Shown here one piece after another: positions 22,601-34,439 of a DNA stretch of 64,000 nucleotides. The DNA is from Isoetes taiwanensis (Eukaryota; Streptophyta; Lycopodiopsida; Isoetales; Isoetaceae), in the NCBI GenBank assembly GCA_021234155.1, contig JAJEKV010000002.1:38555841-38619840 (forward strand), read 5' to 3'. Positions within the stretch are counted from its first letter, which is position 1, and the number at the start of each line of letters is the position of its first letter. A program made the translations under genes and the position numbers. Under the pieces are notes generated by a model. The model was not told where the DNA came from, searched no databases, and was given only the letters and a program-made list of their open reading frames with translations.

Positions 22601-23134
22601 GATAAAATACTGATTTGGCAGAGATTGGAATGGATTTGGCTGGATTTTTTTATCCCCTTTTTTTTCCGGCTTTAACCATATTTTGATACCCGCATGCTTC
22701 TACCCTTTGCATCAATTTGCATGCTGGTTCGGTCTGCTTGAGGTAAGATCCAATTTCAATGCTCATTCGGTTGCTAGAGGTGAGCTATGACAAATTGTAA
22801 GTGATCTGATTTCTTCAAAACAATTGATGGTAAAAAGAATATATATGTGCTAGATGGTGGGCAGGTTGAGATTGATAGAGGAATTGGGTTTGCAAATAGC
22901 TTCCATGAGGTTATTTTCCTAGATTTGAGAGCTTATAGAGCTTGCATTAGACTCTAGCTAGGATTCTATTTCTCCCTTTTTATGAGATGAAAATTACTGC
23001 CTGTTTAGGCCAGTAGACATTTTGCTTGAATGATGTTAGAGTTATTTGTGATTGCATAAATATCCTCTTTCTAAGCCCAGCTATTATTTTGACACACTAT
23101 TTCCTGGGCTCTCACTTTTTGATTCATCACTCCC
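22601..23134. other. Unassigned DNA between LINE and gypsy LTR
   Basis: No reading frame of interest. The part 22,925-23,020 (ends with GAGATGAAAATTACTGCC) resembles the 3' UTR style of plant LINEs and may be the tail of the old element after internal deletion, but I cannot show this. Confidence 0.3.
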
Positions 23135-23690
23135 CCCCGCTTGGGGTCCGGTTCTGAACTCCCAAGAAGACGTTCCTCGTGAGGACCCTTGATCTAACAG
23201 AGAACCGGGGACTATGTCACGGATTTGCAAGAAAAGAACAAGAAGAAGAAAAACGGAAATGTAAAAGAACAATGAGAGGAAAATGATATGCTTCTTTGAT
23301 ATCAATGATGAACATACATGAGCTCTCAATCGAGAGAAGACCAAAGAGACAAGACTCAAAACTCATCTAGCCCCTCATGCTAGCTCTACTCATATATATA
23401 GTACAATGGCCTTTGGCCCAATATAGACACTCGACCGATCTCGTGCCGAATTCTCGAAGGAGGCCCGATTTGCGTGAATGTTGGCTGCGGTTCTTGAAGT
23501 GCCTAGAATCACGCCGACGCCGGGACAGCGGTGACGCCCCTCACTTGTCCGGAAGGGCGGCTGTGCTTTGATAGGCCGCCGCTGGTCTTCATGGGCCTTG
23601 ATGGTGACCCGCGGGTTGATCAAGGATCCTTGAGCTTGACCTGGTCCGTCAGATGGATGAATAGTCCTGCACCAGAGGCACAGACTAACA
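23135..23690 (-). mobile_element. Ty3/gypsy LTR, left (3' LTR on minus strand)
   Basis: Matches the right LTR (about 46,181-46,780) and the partial middle one, for example ATGAACATACATGAGCTCT and GGCCTTTGGCCCAATATAG. Its right edge is ACTAACA (minus strand TGTTAGT, the usual TG start). The left edge is inferred from where similarity fades and from CTCC at 23,130-23,133, which equals CTCC just outside the right LTR. Confidence 0.75.
23391..23401 (-). promoter_or_regulatory. TATA box of the left LTR
   Basis: Minus-strand CTATATATATG, the only good TATA motif of the LTR, followed by TAGAGCTAGC. The same block is in the middle (35,990-36,000) and right (46,448-46,458) LTRs. Confidence 0.5.
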
Positions 23691-23708
23691 CTTCCCCACC
23701 AAACGACA
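23691..23708 (-). promoter_or_regulatory. Polypurine tract next to the left LTR
   Basis: On the minus strand GTTTGGTGGGGAAG directly precedes TGTTAGT, as expected for plus-strand DNA priming at a 3' LTR. The equivalent CATTTGGTGGGGGAAAG lies beside the middle LTR (36,296-36,312). Confidence 0.65.
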
Positions 23709-26683
23709 CACCCGGTGAAGAAAAGGAGGAAGTGTCTCCGAGGGCGGAAGCCCCCGGGCCTGAAAGTGATCCTCACGGAGTGAGGACGGGCACCATTATG
23801 GTAATCAAGCCATGAGATCCCCGGGCGCTTTTGAAGAGCGTGAGGAGTGTTGAGCCCAAGGGCGTGATCGGCGCCAATGAGAAAATGAGAGCCAACTTCA
23901 TGTCTTCAAGGGATCACGCATGGGCTTCGGAAGAAACAAACCGGCACTCCATGAGGAGGCAAAAAGCCGAGACCGAAAGCACCGACGCCGGCATTCGATG
24001 CCCATTGCAAGAAAAGATGGACCGCCGATTTGAGGAGCTGACCAGAGGCTCTTTGAGAGCAGCATTGAAACCCGCCGTGGGGACCAAGGGTCGGGGAGGT
24101 GGCAAGATGCCGCAAGAAGGTGTCGAGGCCATAAATGGCATCCTCGGTCGCTGCCAACCACGCCAGCATTGGCAATATAGATCCACGCTTTCGCGGAGTG
24201 TTGAAGGTGGCATTATCCTCCCAAGCTGATCGCCCCGACGGCACATCCCAATCGAGATCCGGCCGAGATTTGAGGCGAGAGGGATCCCGCGCGGCCATCC
24301 ATGACCTTGGTCCGTAAGGGAAGACGCCAATCGAAGTAAGAAAACCTGGGGGCGGAGGGGCACCCAGAGAAGCATACCTGAGAGGGAGCCTTGCCGCTGG
24401 GGGCGGGTCGCCGAGCCCGCCCCCTCGGCCACCGACAAGGGCGTGATCTAGAGCCTTGCACCAACGATCCCAAATGCTTTTGGCTGTGGGAGCATGAGAG
24501 TAAACAGAGGGGCTATCCCAACCCGCGGGGAACTGGCCTTGCTATCCGTAAGAGCACGCAGCTGATTGTAACCGCCGTGTCGCGATGTAAACTTGTGCAA
24601 AGGGAAGATCCCCTGATGTCCCGTGATACTTCCTTATTTGTTGCAAATAAGCCAAGCTTTGCCGAGAGGCAAATGATGAGCAAGTCCCTTCCCCGTGTAC
24701 TCTTTTGATGAAGAGCATGTGTCTGGTCATGATTAGACAGTTGATAGGGGTTGTTATCCAAAAGCAACCATTGAAGTGTGGGGGTCACCCCTCGAAAGTT
24801 CGCCATATGGCCCATCTCGAATTTGTCCCGCGATCCGCCGATAGAAATCATGAAAATGTATGCCATTGGCCTCAACAACTCAAGGTGATCATATCCCGAT
24901 CGCTGGAATGAGATCAAAGACTAAAAGGGCACAAAATAAACCTTTGTCTTCAACGCTGAGTTCGTGCCGATCCGGAAGAAAATTCCCAAGCGCGCCAGGG
25001 GAACATCAATCGGACCATCACCGTTTGCCACTTCGAAGAAAGAGGTGGCGGGGAAACCACATAATCCGCATAACCGAAGGAATAGGGTAGTCAACAAAGT
25101 GTGCTGAGAGCAATGGTAATGTAGCCTTCAAGTTTTGTCACGAGCCGCATCGCTGGATTGATCAATAGTTTGCACTAGCCGTTGTTCGAGGTCACGGATC
25201 CCGTGGTCCTTTCTACCGTAGCATGCGGTTCCGTCACCCGATTGACGGTGAAGTGTTAACCCTGCAAGGAGGCTTGCCAGTGGGCATTGAGTTGAAGTAC
25301 GGAGGAAGTCCGGCCATCAAGAAGTTTCTCGCTCCAACCTCCGTAGTCGATCTTTGAGGGATGTTAGCCGAGAAGTCATCGTGAAGAGCCGAGCCAAAAG
25401 AGGCAATCTGAAAGGCCACGCCTGTAAGGTGTTGAACTTGAGTACCGTAATTTTCACAAAGCTCCCATAGTACAAAGCGCTGAGTTTAGCAATATCTTTC
25501 TCCTTGTCACCAAGGAGGGTGTCTTTGACTTGTGTTGCTCCAATAAGGCCTCAAGTTCGGATTGAAGCCGGAAAAGATGGATCCGCAAGTAGGCTGGTCT
25601 GACCTTGCACTTTTTGAGATCTATGTGGGCCCCGTAAGAGAGCCCCATGCTTTTCTTTGAAGTTGGGCTTCCAAAGTTTGAACTTGTGCAAGGTGGGATA
25701 AGGTTACTTGGGTCCCACAGGTAGGGTCAAGCCAGTGCCGTGGTGAACCCCATTCATAAGAGCTTCTTGGGATTCTTGTAACTTTAGAACAGCTGCCTTG
25801 AGCATCCCCGGCCGAGACCGATACAAATGGGACGCAGGGTGCCGGTGGTGGTGGAGCCGGGGGTTTGCCTTGTTTGTGACGCTTTGGGACACATGATGAG
25901 GACTAGAGTGCTTGGTTTCTCAGAGGAGGAGGAGAAAGGGATATCCGGTGTTGAAGGTTGACATGACCGTAAGAAGAAGGGCGTGAAGTGCCAACTTGAT
26001 GAGTCTTAGGAAGGGATGGATGAAGGGAATTCCCGGAGAATGAGAGTTTGTGGGAGGAAAGTAATGACGATGAGGGCTTGAAGATGGCCTCCCACGTAAG
26101 TTTCAGAGGGAGAAGTGGCAGCCCTAAGATGGTCTACTTCTTTGGAGAAGACAAGAGGTGTTTCTTGATAGAATACCCAAGGGGTTTTTTGCCCACGTAA
26201 ACTTAACAAAAGTTTCATGGGGCTTGTCAATATTTGTGAGAGGCGATGCACGCTTGATGATGGTGTGCACCAAACTCGCCTGACATCAAGATCCCGTGAT
26301 GGCGCAATCAAGATAAACAAGGGGTTTGCAAAAGGAATATGGAATACCTCTGAAATTAGGTGTTGAGTCAAATGGGTGGTGCCATCACCACCGTGGGGTG
26401 TATCCACGCGTCCGCTGGACGATGTTAGCATGGCGAACCGCTTAAACCGGTCGATTTGGAGCCTAAGTTCCATTTGAGAGAATTCCGAGAGTTTCGCGCT
26501 ATGCTTCTTTGATATCGCATTCTGAACCAACAAGGGCTTCAATCGAAAGTGGGGCCAAGAAAGAGACGACTCTAAAAGAGCTAGCCCCTCGAGCAAAGAG
26601 GCTTGAAGTGTAGAAAATTTTGGTGCAGCCATGGCAAAGATTGGCGAAAAGAACAGTGATTCCAAGGCGAGGACGCAAAGCAA
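23709..26683 (-). pseudogene. Extra coding region 3' of pol, gypsy body A
   Basis: Between integrase and 3' LTR there are about 3 kb on the minus strand with discontinuous open frames. The longest is 26,683-26,006 (FSTLQASLLEGLALLES, MELRLQIDRFKRF, HLTQHLISEVFHIPFANP). A part with a coiled-coil character follows near 25,900-25,450, then 24,917-24,513 (MAYIFMIS, KFEMGHMANF). Parallel stretches with matching words exist in body B. Athila/Tat-type elements often carry an extra ORF at this place. I see no transmembrane or signal sequence that would suggest an envelope, and do not recognise the domain. Confidence 0.5.
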
Positions 26684-26807
26684 AGAACCCTAGGACTAAA
26701 GCCGCCAGAGATCTAAAAGGTTTAGGGCGCCGCAAAGGTGGGCTTAAGGGGCATGATAAGGGCTTCGCGAACCGCTGATGGTGCCAGGTGTCGAAGATGC
26801 CATGGAG

Positions 26808-27508
26808 TGTTAGCATCTTCTTCGCACCCAAGGAAAACTGAAGAACAAGCGCTAACTACAACAACCCAAGCAAATCTCAAGGTATATGAGATAGGCTAGG
26901 CCTCACTCTACTGGCATCATAAATCACCAACATAATCATTCTTACACAAGTCTTTTGAGATTATAGAAATAGAGATAACAAATAGGAGAATCACATAATC
27001 ATAATCAAAATATCATACTTCAACATAATAATATTCAACCCATCAAGAAACATACTCACAACTTCAAGAACTTTTGCCCGATGTCATCTTCCAAATTTGG
27101 GCCTCCCTTCTACACGAATTTTGGCTATCTTATAGAAAAACTCTACTTGATCCTAGCCACTAGATCTAGGCAAATCACAACCTTAGATCCAAATTCTAAC
27201 TACCATAAGTTCACTAGATTTTGCCACCTCAACTTCAAATCTAGGTCATCCAAACTTTTGCAACTACCATGCTTCCCCGCATTCATGACACATCATCAAA
27301 TTATCAACCATTGAAAATATTTCTTAAGGACTTTAATACTCCTTCAAGTCCATAGGTTCCACTTCAGTACATCATAAATGCTTCCTCCACAATATTTGCA
27401 CATTTTTTACATTTTCTCCACATTACACCCATATAATTCTTCATTTATGCATACATTTCATAAATTTAAGCTCATTATGCAAAAATAGTCAAGATAAAAC
27501 ACACAACA
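26808..27508 (-). repeat. LTR of the nested element, left
   Basis: 701 bases, AT-rich, TG...CA ends. Nearly identical to 29,227-29,928; differences are mostly one-base indels and short CAG/CTG-linked changes, so the insertion looks recent. Confidence 0.85.
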
Positions 27509-29226
27509 TTATTCCCCTTAAGATTATTCATCGCCCCCGATGAATTTTCTTCAAAAATCTTTTCTTCGATCTTCATGTCTTCAACTTGATCCTCTAAATA
27601 GCATCACAACTTAACAAAAATCCAATGTCCAAATGTCTTCAAGCCTTCAAAAACCATCTATAGAAGTCTTCCAAGGAAAAAATACTAAAAACTTCTAACA
27701 TCACTTCATCTTCATCAATTATAGGGTGGCAAGTCCCATCCAGTCAAGGGCACCCTCGCCTCATCGCCTCGGTATGGCGCCTATCCCCTTCACATCACTT
27801 ATACTTTTTCATCACATTTTTACATAGGTCATGAGATGTCAGCCGCTTTCTAGGTCAGCACATCCATCATGCCATCCATAATCACGAAATAAAAAATAAA
27901 ACTTGTACAACTTCCTTTGATAGCTTGAATTCTTGAAAAACTTGAAAATGAAATCCAATCAAATTGCAAAAGCATAAGCACTAACCATATAATCTTGATC
28001 TTCATAATATGGTGTTTGACTTGAATAAGAATAAATAGTCTTCAAACATTGATGGTCTTCAAAAAATAAAAACTCCAAACAAACAATGGTTGATTCTTCA
28101 AAGGAACTTCAATTGTTCTTAATATTTGGGAATATGTTTTGGGCACATAAATATACTTGCATAAATAATATTGGGACAAGTGCAATATTGGGACTTTGCT
28201 AAAATATGAACTTGGTCCGATTCGAACAAGAACCTTGCATTTGCTAAACCACATCCCTTTTACCATCTCATTCCACTACTCTTTGAAATTTTTTCCCTAT
28301 CTTTTTCCAATTAAACAGCCTTTTACTTTTTTTTTTTTATTTTTTTTTCTTCTTTTTTTCTCAAGCATCAGATGCCGGGCCAAGTAGGGTATGGCGGAAG
28401 GGGAAACTAGGAAAACCGACTTTCCTCTTCTTTCCTTTGTCGCCAACATCATGGCATGTTAGGGTCATTCCGATCGTCCATCCTTTTCTCGATTCATATT
28501 CCCCGCAAGCATAGATCCGGAGGCAAACAGAGGATAGATCCGGGTAGAAGGCGATGGGTAACCGCTTAGGGTATGGCAATACGATTGCAAGCCGGGCTTG
28601 CCGGATCCATGACCGGGAACAAAAGATGGATAGGATATGGACGAAAAGAGGTTAGAAACAAAAGAATGAGACAAAAGGACAAGAAATGGTATTATGCGTA
28701 ATCGGCAAAGGGTTAAGGTCGATTTAGGGTATGGCGTAATCCATTTAAGGCCTTCATGGATTTCTTAGGCAAGTTGTCTTCATGGGCTAAATGGCAGCAT
28801 GCATATCATTAGAATCATAGCGGTAAACGATTTTTTTCTTTGCGTATTGTAAACACATATCATAAAGTGGCTTGGTTTTAATTGAGATAGGCAAGTTTTG
28901 ATACCAAAGGAGCACGGTTTTTTTAAAAGACGCAGAGATTTATACCATTTACCATTTCTCGCTTTTGCCGGCATTTTCTTTTTAGAAGCATTTGGCATTC
29001 CATTCAATCATGTTTGGCACCTGCATAGAAGAAATAGAAGCCTTTTCATCCAAAAATTATTTTGCAAGTAAACACTTCATCATTCAAAAAGGGCATCCAT
29101 ACCTTTGAAATTAATCCTTGTTCCAAGACAGATGGTCCATCTCCAGACTTCGATTCTATGTGACACTTTGTTTGAAGATATCATGCCGATAGAATGTTGC
29201 TATTCTCGAAGAATGCCCCCAAAATA
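27509..29226. other. Interior of the nested element
   Basis: No domain of gag, protease, RT or integrase in any frame. It holds a T-rich run (28,329-28,360) and three copies of AGGGTATGGC (about 28,386, 28,568, 28,726), possibly remnants of a longer repeat. Mobilisation would need proteins from another element. Confidence 0.5.
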
Positions 29227-29928
29227 TGTTAGCATCTTCTTCGCACCCAAGGAAAACTCAAGAACAAGCGCTAACTACAACAACCCAAGCAAATCTCAAG
29301 GTATATGAGATAGGCTAGGCCTCACTCTAATCGGGTATCATAAAATCACCAACATAATCATTCTTACACAAGTCTTTTGAGATTATAGAAATAGAGATAA
29401 CAAATAGGAGAATCACATAATCATAATCAAAATATCATACTTCAACATAATAATATTCAACCGATCAAGAAACATACTCACAACTTCAAGAACTTTGCCC
29501 GCATGTCATCTTCCAAATTTGGGCCTCCTTCTACACGAATTTTGGCTATCTTATAGAAAAACTCTACTTGATCCTAGCCACTAGATCTAGGCAAATCACA
29601 ACCTTAGATCCAAATTCTAACTACCATAAGTTCACTAGATTTTGCCACCAACTTCAAATCTAGGTCATCCAAACTTTTTTGCAACTACCATGCTTCCCCA
29701 GATTCATGACACATCATCAAATTATCAACCATTGAAAATATTTCTTAAGGACTTTAATACTCCTTCAAGTCCATAGGTTCCACTTCAATACATCATAAAT
29801 GCTTCCTCCACAATATTTGCACATTTTTTACATTTTCCACATTACACCCATATAATTCTTCATTTATGCATACATTTCATAAATTTAAGCTCATTATGCA
29901 AAAATAGTCAAGATAAAAACACACAACA
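29227..29928 (-). repeat. LTR of the nested element, right
   Basis: 702 bases, partner of 26,808-27,508. Read on the minus strand it would be the 5' LTR. Just inside it lies TTGGGGGCATTC, a weak candidate primer-binding site that I cannot match to a tRNA by eye. Confidence 0.8.
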
Positions 29929-30739
29929 AGGAGGTGATTGAGAGGCAAAAAATTTGGCTAAGTCCCCAAACAACAAAGGGAGAAGGAATGAACGGTGGAG
30001 ATGAGGCGGAGAGAATGATGGATGTGACAGGTGGCCAAAGGACACACATTAATGTTCGACGGGCGAAAAAAGAAGGAATGGCATTTAATGCCGCTAACTC
30101 GGGCGGGATATCATTAAAAGGAATGTGTCAAGGTACCATGGCTAGATATGCGGGAGAAAAGATGCTCGGGCTTTAGAAACAAATTTTGCATTGCAAAACA
30201 CGCTGGCGATTTATGTGATTGGTCCACGCCGACAAGGACTTCCTCGCCATTATATAAGACGAACCGGAGTAAACGGCGGCATCCGATGGCGCCAAAGATG
30301 GCCGCCGCCGGTTTGAACGAGGACCGCACTATGCCCAATGAACCGCCGAGTGGATTACCCGCAAGATGAATTATCCGACCTCGGCGCTGCCACAATCGCG
30401 GGCATGAGAATGGACGGCCGGTGTGCCGGATGGCTGAACATCCCGGACCAAGACCAACGGGATGGAGGTGGTTCCCGCACCTTCGCCGATCCTCGAAAGG
30501 TAACCCCCTACCACATCCTCGGGCAAGATCACCGCCCAAACCCTGAGTAGAGGGTTTTTCTTCTTAGGACGTGAGTAGATAGGGCTCGAGCCCGCTTTTT
30601 GTATATAGGGCGCGCCCATAGCGAAATAGCTAGGTCACCACATTTTGTAAAAATTCCACCTATAATATAAATATGCCACCGGGTTTAGTCACTATCCGTT
30701 GTGTTTGTCCGAATAAAGACCGCTTGTGGATGTGCACTT

Positions 30740-31970
30740 TCTCTTGTATGAAATGTTTTGAGGCGAAAAGCCATTAACCAAGTAGGTAATGGAGTGCCAT
30801 CTAACTCACCGCTTGAAAACGCCGGGTCGAAACCACTTGAACAATTTGATAAGGGCCAAGCCAACGAAAACTTAAGTTTACCCTGAAAAGTTTTGTACCG
30901 AATCATAAAGAAGAACCAAATCTCCTTCGTTGAATGTTTTTGTCTTCAAACGCTTGTCATGTAAGGATTTTTGCAACCGTTGTCCATGAAGAACACCTAA
31001 TATAAGCATCTCTTCTAAGTTCATCCAACCTGTTCAATTGATAAACCCTTTCTTTGAGTGCGCAGATTATGGGCAAAGAGCTGGGCTGAAAACGGAAAGT
31101 TGGAAGTATGTATTCAAACGCATGAGAGCTTTTGACCATAAACCAATTTGAAAGGGGTGTGATCAGAGCTATTTTGAAACAAGTATTGTAAGCCCAAAGA
31201 ACAGAGGGAAGTTTGTTTTGCCAATCGCGGTGAAGCATCACAAATTTTCTTTGAGAATTGTGACCGTAGTTTTGTTTGTGCTTTCGCCAAACCATTCCCT
31301 TTGAGGATAGTAAGGTGTGCTCTTGTGATGATGTATCGAGATAATCCGCCGCCCCTTGATGGTATGATTGATAAAATGGACACCACGATCACCCACTTCA
31401 GCCCGGTAGGGCAGCAATCGCGATGATTTGTTGATAGAGGACCTTGGCCGTGGCCGGGCCGCCAGTTGTTGTCCGGAAGCGCGCAAGCTTCCGCCCATTT
31501 GGTAGCCGCAGTCGAGAACTGGTATAGCGCACCGGTGTGCCGCCAGAGGATCGATGGTCCCACAAAATCCATTCCCCATTTGTCGAAGGAAGTGGCGGGG
31601 CAACCGGCGCCAAGGGAAGAGCGCCACGGGTCGTATCGCCCCACACGCCGGCAAGCATCACACGCGGGCGGGCGCATGGAGCCGCCTTTGAAGAGCAGGG
31701 CCAAAAATAACCAAAGAATGGTATCCTTACCCCACCGGTGCCCCCTTTTGTAAAGATGGCCTCGCAACCATGGTGTATGGTATCCACGACCTGCGCCATG
31801 GAGAAATTGATGTCGACGGGATTGTCGCTATTGGAGAGAGCGCGGGCGCCCTCCGGGTGGAAGAGCACCGCGGAGGAGATAATACAAAAGTCATGGAACC
31901 AATGTGGTGTTGCCGTGACCGTAAAGAGTTGAGCATCGTGAAAGGCGCCTCGAGACTCCAAAGGGATCAT
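30740..31970 (-). pseudogene. Gypsy body A: integrase
   Basis: Minus strand: WGMDFVGPSI (first Asp), GDRGVHFINHT (second Asp), STPYYPQ followed by ESTNKTTVTI (Glu), then DWQNKLPSVLWAYNT and LNRLDELRRDAY. This is the DD35E core and C-terminal side of a Ty3/gypsy integrase, which inserts the cDNA into the genome. The pieces lie in at least three frames. No chromodomain is recognisable, in keeping with a non-chromoviral lineage. Confidence 0.75.
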
Positions 31971-31979
31971 CCGTGGTGG

Positions 31980-33300
31980 ATGCGAAAGATAATCCGGGAC
32001 AACATGAGATTTGCCGCCTTGTGAACAATTTCAAAAGGTGCAAATTCTTGCAGTAAGGGGACCCAACGCGGTAATGCGCCCGTGGGCGGGATTTGTTGAT
32101 CAAATAAAGAAGTGCCCGGTGGTCAACAAAGAATTTGATTTGACCGCCTAAAAAGATAGTGACGGAAGCCGCTGGACGCAGAAAATGAAACCCAAAGGCT
32201 TCACGCCTGCGGGCGTAGTAGCTGCGCTCGCCAGAATTGAGTTTCCTACCGGGCGACGGCTTGGTTTGTCGCAGGCGATCATATTCTTGAGAAAGAACAG
32301 CCCAATAGCAAAGGCCGAGACATCGACATGAACATGAAAGGGCTTGTCCCATTGAGGAGGAACAAGAACCGGGCCCGAAAGCAAAAGCTTCAACCGTTGG
32401 AAAGCATCTTCCCTACCGGGAATTCCAAGCCCGTGGGATTCATCACCCGCGAGTTTATGAATGGGATCTGCAATGGTCGCTAGTCCGGAATGAAGGTGGA
32501 GTAATAATTGACCTTACCCAAGAAAGAGCTGCGTCTCCTTTGATATTGGCCGGTGCTTGAGCCTTGAGCACACAAATATACCGATTTTGGCAGATCCGTG
32601 GTGATACCGCTTTATCGACAACATGTCCCAAAAGAACACCCCTCGGTGACACAAAAGGTGCATTTCTGATTGAGACTAATGCCTGACTCATCACATTTCT
32701 CGAAAGACAAGTTCCAACTTATCCAAATGGTCAGCCATTGAACCAGAGGGCGAGAAGTCATCTTGAAAAATTTGTAAGAAGGGATTTTCCTTCATAAAAA
32801 TCAAAAAAACCGAGAACATGATACGCTGGAAACGGGATGGAGAGTTTGATAATCCAAAAGGAACCACCTTGTAGGCAAAAAGTGCCCCATGGGGTGGTGA
32901 AGGTAGTCTTGAGTTGATCGATTCCCTTGATTGAGATCCGATTGTAGACGTAAAACCATCCATGAAGGAGTACATCTCATGTCCAAAGAACCTCTTCCGT
33001 AACCCGTATATGAAGGAAGTGGAAAATGATCACGCCCGCGGGCTCCCGATTGAGTTTTCTGTGAGTCCACGCAAACGCCGATCTTACCATTGTGTTTGAG
33101 TGCAATGACGATGGGGCTCACCCATTCGTAATGTTTGACCTCATAGATCAAACCCGCAAAGAAGGAGTTTGTCAATTTCTCGCCTTTGACGCCATCACGG
33201 CAATTGGGGTTGAGCCTAAGTATCGCCGCTGCTAGACGGGCGCAGGACTTGGTAGGAATGGTGAGTTCCCCAAGGTTTTGTTGATCCTCGAAGATCTCTC
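31980..33300 (-). pseudogene. Gypsy body A: reverse transcriptase and RNase H
   Basis: RT words on the minus strand: FFAGLIYEVKHYEWVSPIV, MGHFLPTRW and LQIFQDDFS with the catalytic Asp pair (about 32,765). The VFxDDFS style, instead of YxDDI, is typical of Athila/Tat elements. RNase H begins VLVPPQWDKPFHVHVDVSAF (about 32,360). Multiple frame breaks make the enzyme non-functional as written. Confidence 0.75.
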
Positions 33301-34430
33301 AGAGCTCCGTGCAAAAATGTGTTTGAACTTTTGAAGAGCTGACGCCCTGCTACTTATAGGGTGTTGGAAGATTTGCAAAGAATCCGACAGCCGATTGTTG
33401 CCTACGCCCACAATCTCTACGCCGAGTCCGAATATGGGGATAACTTCCATGTCCCGACAATATGAGCAGAGGTTGAAGCATAACAGATGCGGGCACTCAA
33501 GCGGGTGAAAAAGAGAGGTTGCCGAAGTTTCCTCAAGCGCAGGTTGCTTCATGACAAATACTGTACATCTACGTGAGGGGCGTGAGGTTCAAATGGTCAA
33601 AAGTGATCAACACGCTGGATTCGGACAAAGGAGCCGGTAAGGGTCAAGCAAAAAGCAGCCACAGCCGGGTCCCGGATCAAGAGTCATTTCCCCAAGGATC
33701 TAAAGAAGATATTCGGTAGATGACGAGGCGCGCACTCGGGCGTGGAGCCCCGAACTTGATAGATATTCTCGGCCCCCGTAACCCGTGGTCCGAGAGAGAG
33801 GGTTCAAAGATGGTCGACGGAAAATGATTTTGCCTGCTTCCAAATCCATGGTAGCATTGAGGTGACCATCCGGGATGACTAACTGATCCGCGGGCCCAAG
33901 AATGAATGCTCTTGGCCTGGCGGAGAAAAGGTCCGCGACCAACATTTCATAATCACCGGATCTTCTCCAGCCTTCCAAACACCAAATTCCAAGGGGAATC
34001 TGAGATCACCAATGTTGATGTGAAGAAGAGGCTTGGACGCCTTTGAGATTCGCGGATATGGCCATTGGCCAATTTGATGTCATATGGGGCACGATAAAGT
34101 TGTTTGATGCCCATTTGTTTGCGGAGTTTATCCGCGATGAGATTAACCGCGCTTTACCTCCCGCCAATTTGAACATGGTTGACTTGTTGATTGCCCAATC
34201 GCGGGCATGTACCGCGGGTGTAGAGGTAGCAAATGCCCCAACCAAAACAGCTGGGAGTGGTAACCGGTCCTTGAGAGCGTGATAGAGTTGTAAAATCGCT
34301 AGCCAATTTAGAGGAATTTTGATTTTTGCCAGCCCCTCTTGGAGTTCCGTAGGCACATGAGAAAAAGGATCCGCAGATCCACAGGTGCCGGAGTGCGGGT
34401 AAGGAAGCAAAGAACTTTTTTGAGTAGGTC
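33300..34430 (-). pseudogene. Gypsy body A: gag-pol linker and protease region
   Basis: Position between zinc knuckle and RT is where the aspartic protease should lie. Matching text in both bodies includes INKSTMFKLA, LISSRINSAK and PDGHLNATMDLEAGKI. I cannot see an intact D-S/T-G protease triad because frames change often, so the protease call rests on position. Confidence 0.45.
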
Positions 34431-34439
34431 AACCTCCGC

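Larger units (their letters stand above)
26808..29928 (-). mobile_element. Nested non-autonomous LTR element (LARD-like)
   Basis: Two near-identical direct repeats, 26,808-27,508 and 29,227-29,928, both TGTTAGC...ACAACA, enclose 1.7 kb without gag or pol. On the minus strand CTTAAGGGGAATAA, purine-rich, sits just inside the left LTR, so the element probably reads leftward. Flanks are TGGAG (26,803-26,807) and AGGAG (29,929-29,933), an imperfect 5-bp target duplication. Body B is uninterrupted at the corresponding place (about 39,470-39,495), giving an empty-site comparison. Confidence 0.85.

Noticed and set aside
23709-26683. Extra gypsy region as an envelope gene
   Set aside because: No signal peptide, transmembrane anchor or cleavage motif is visible in any frame.
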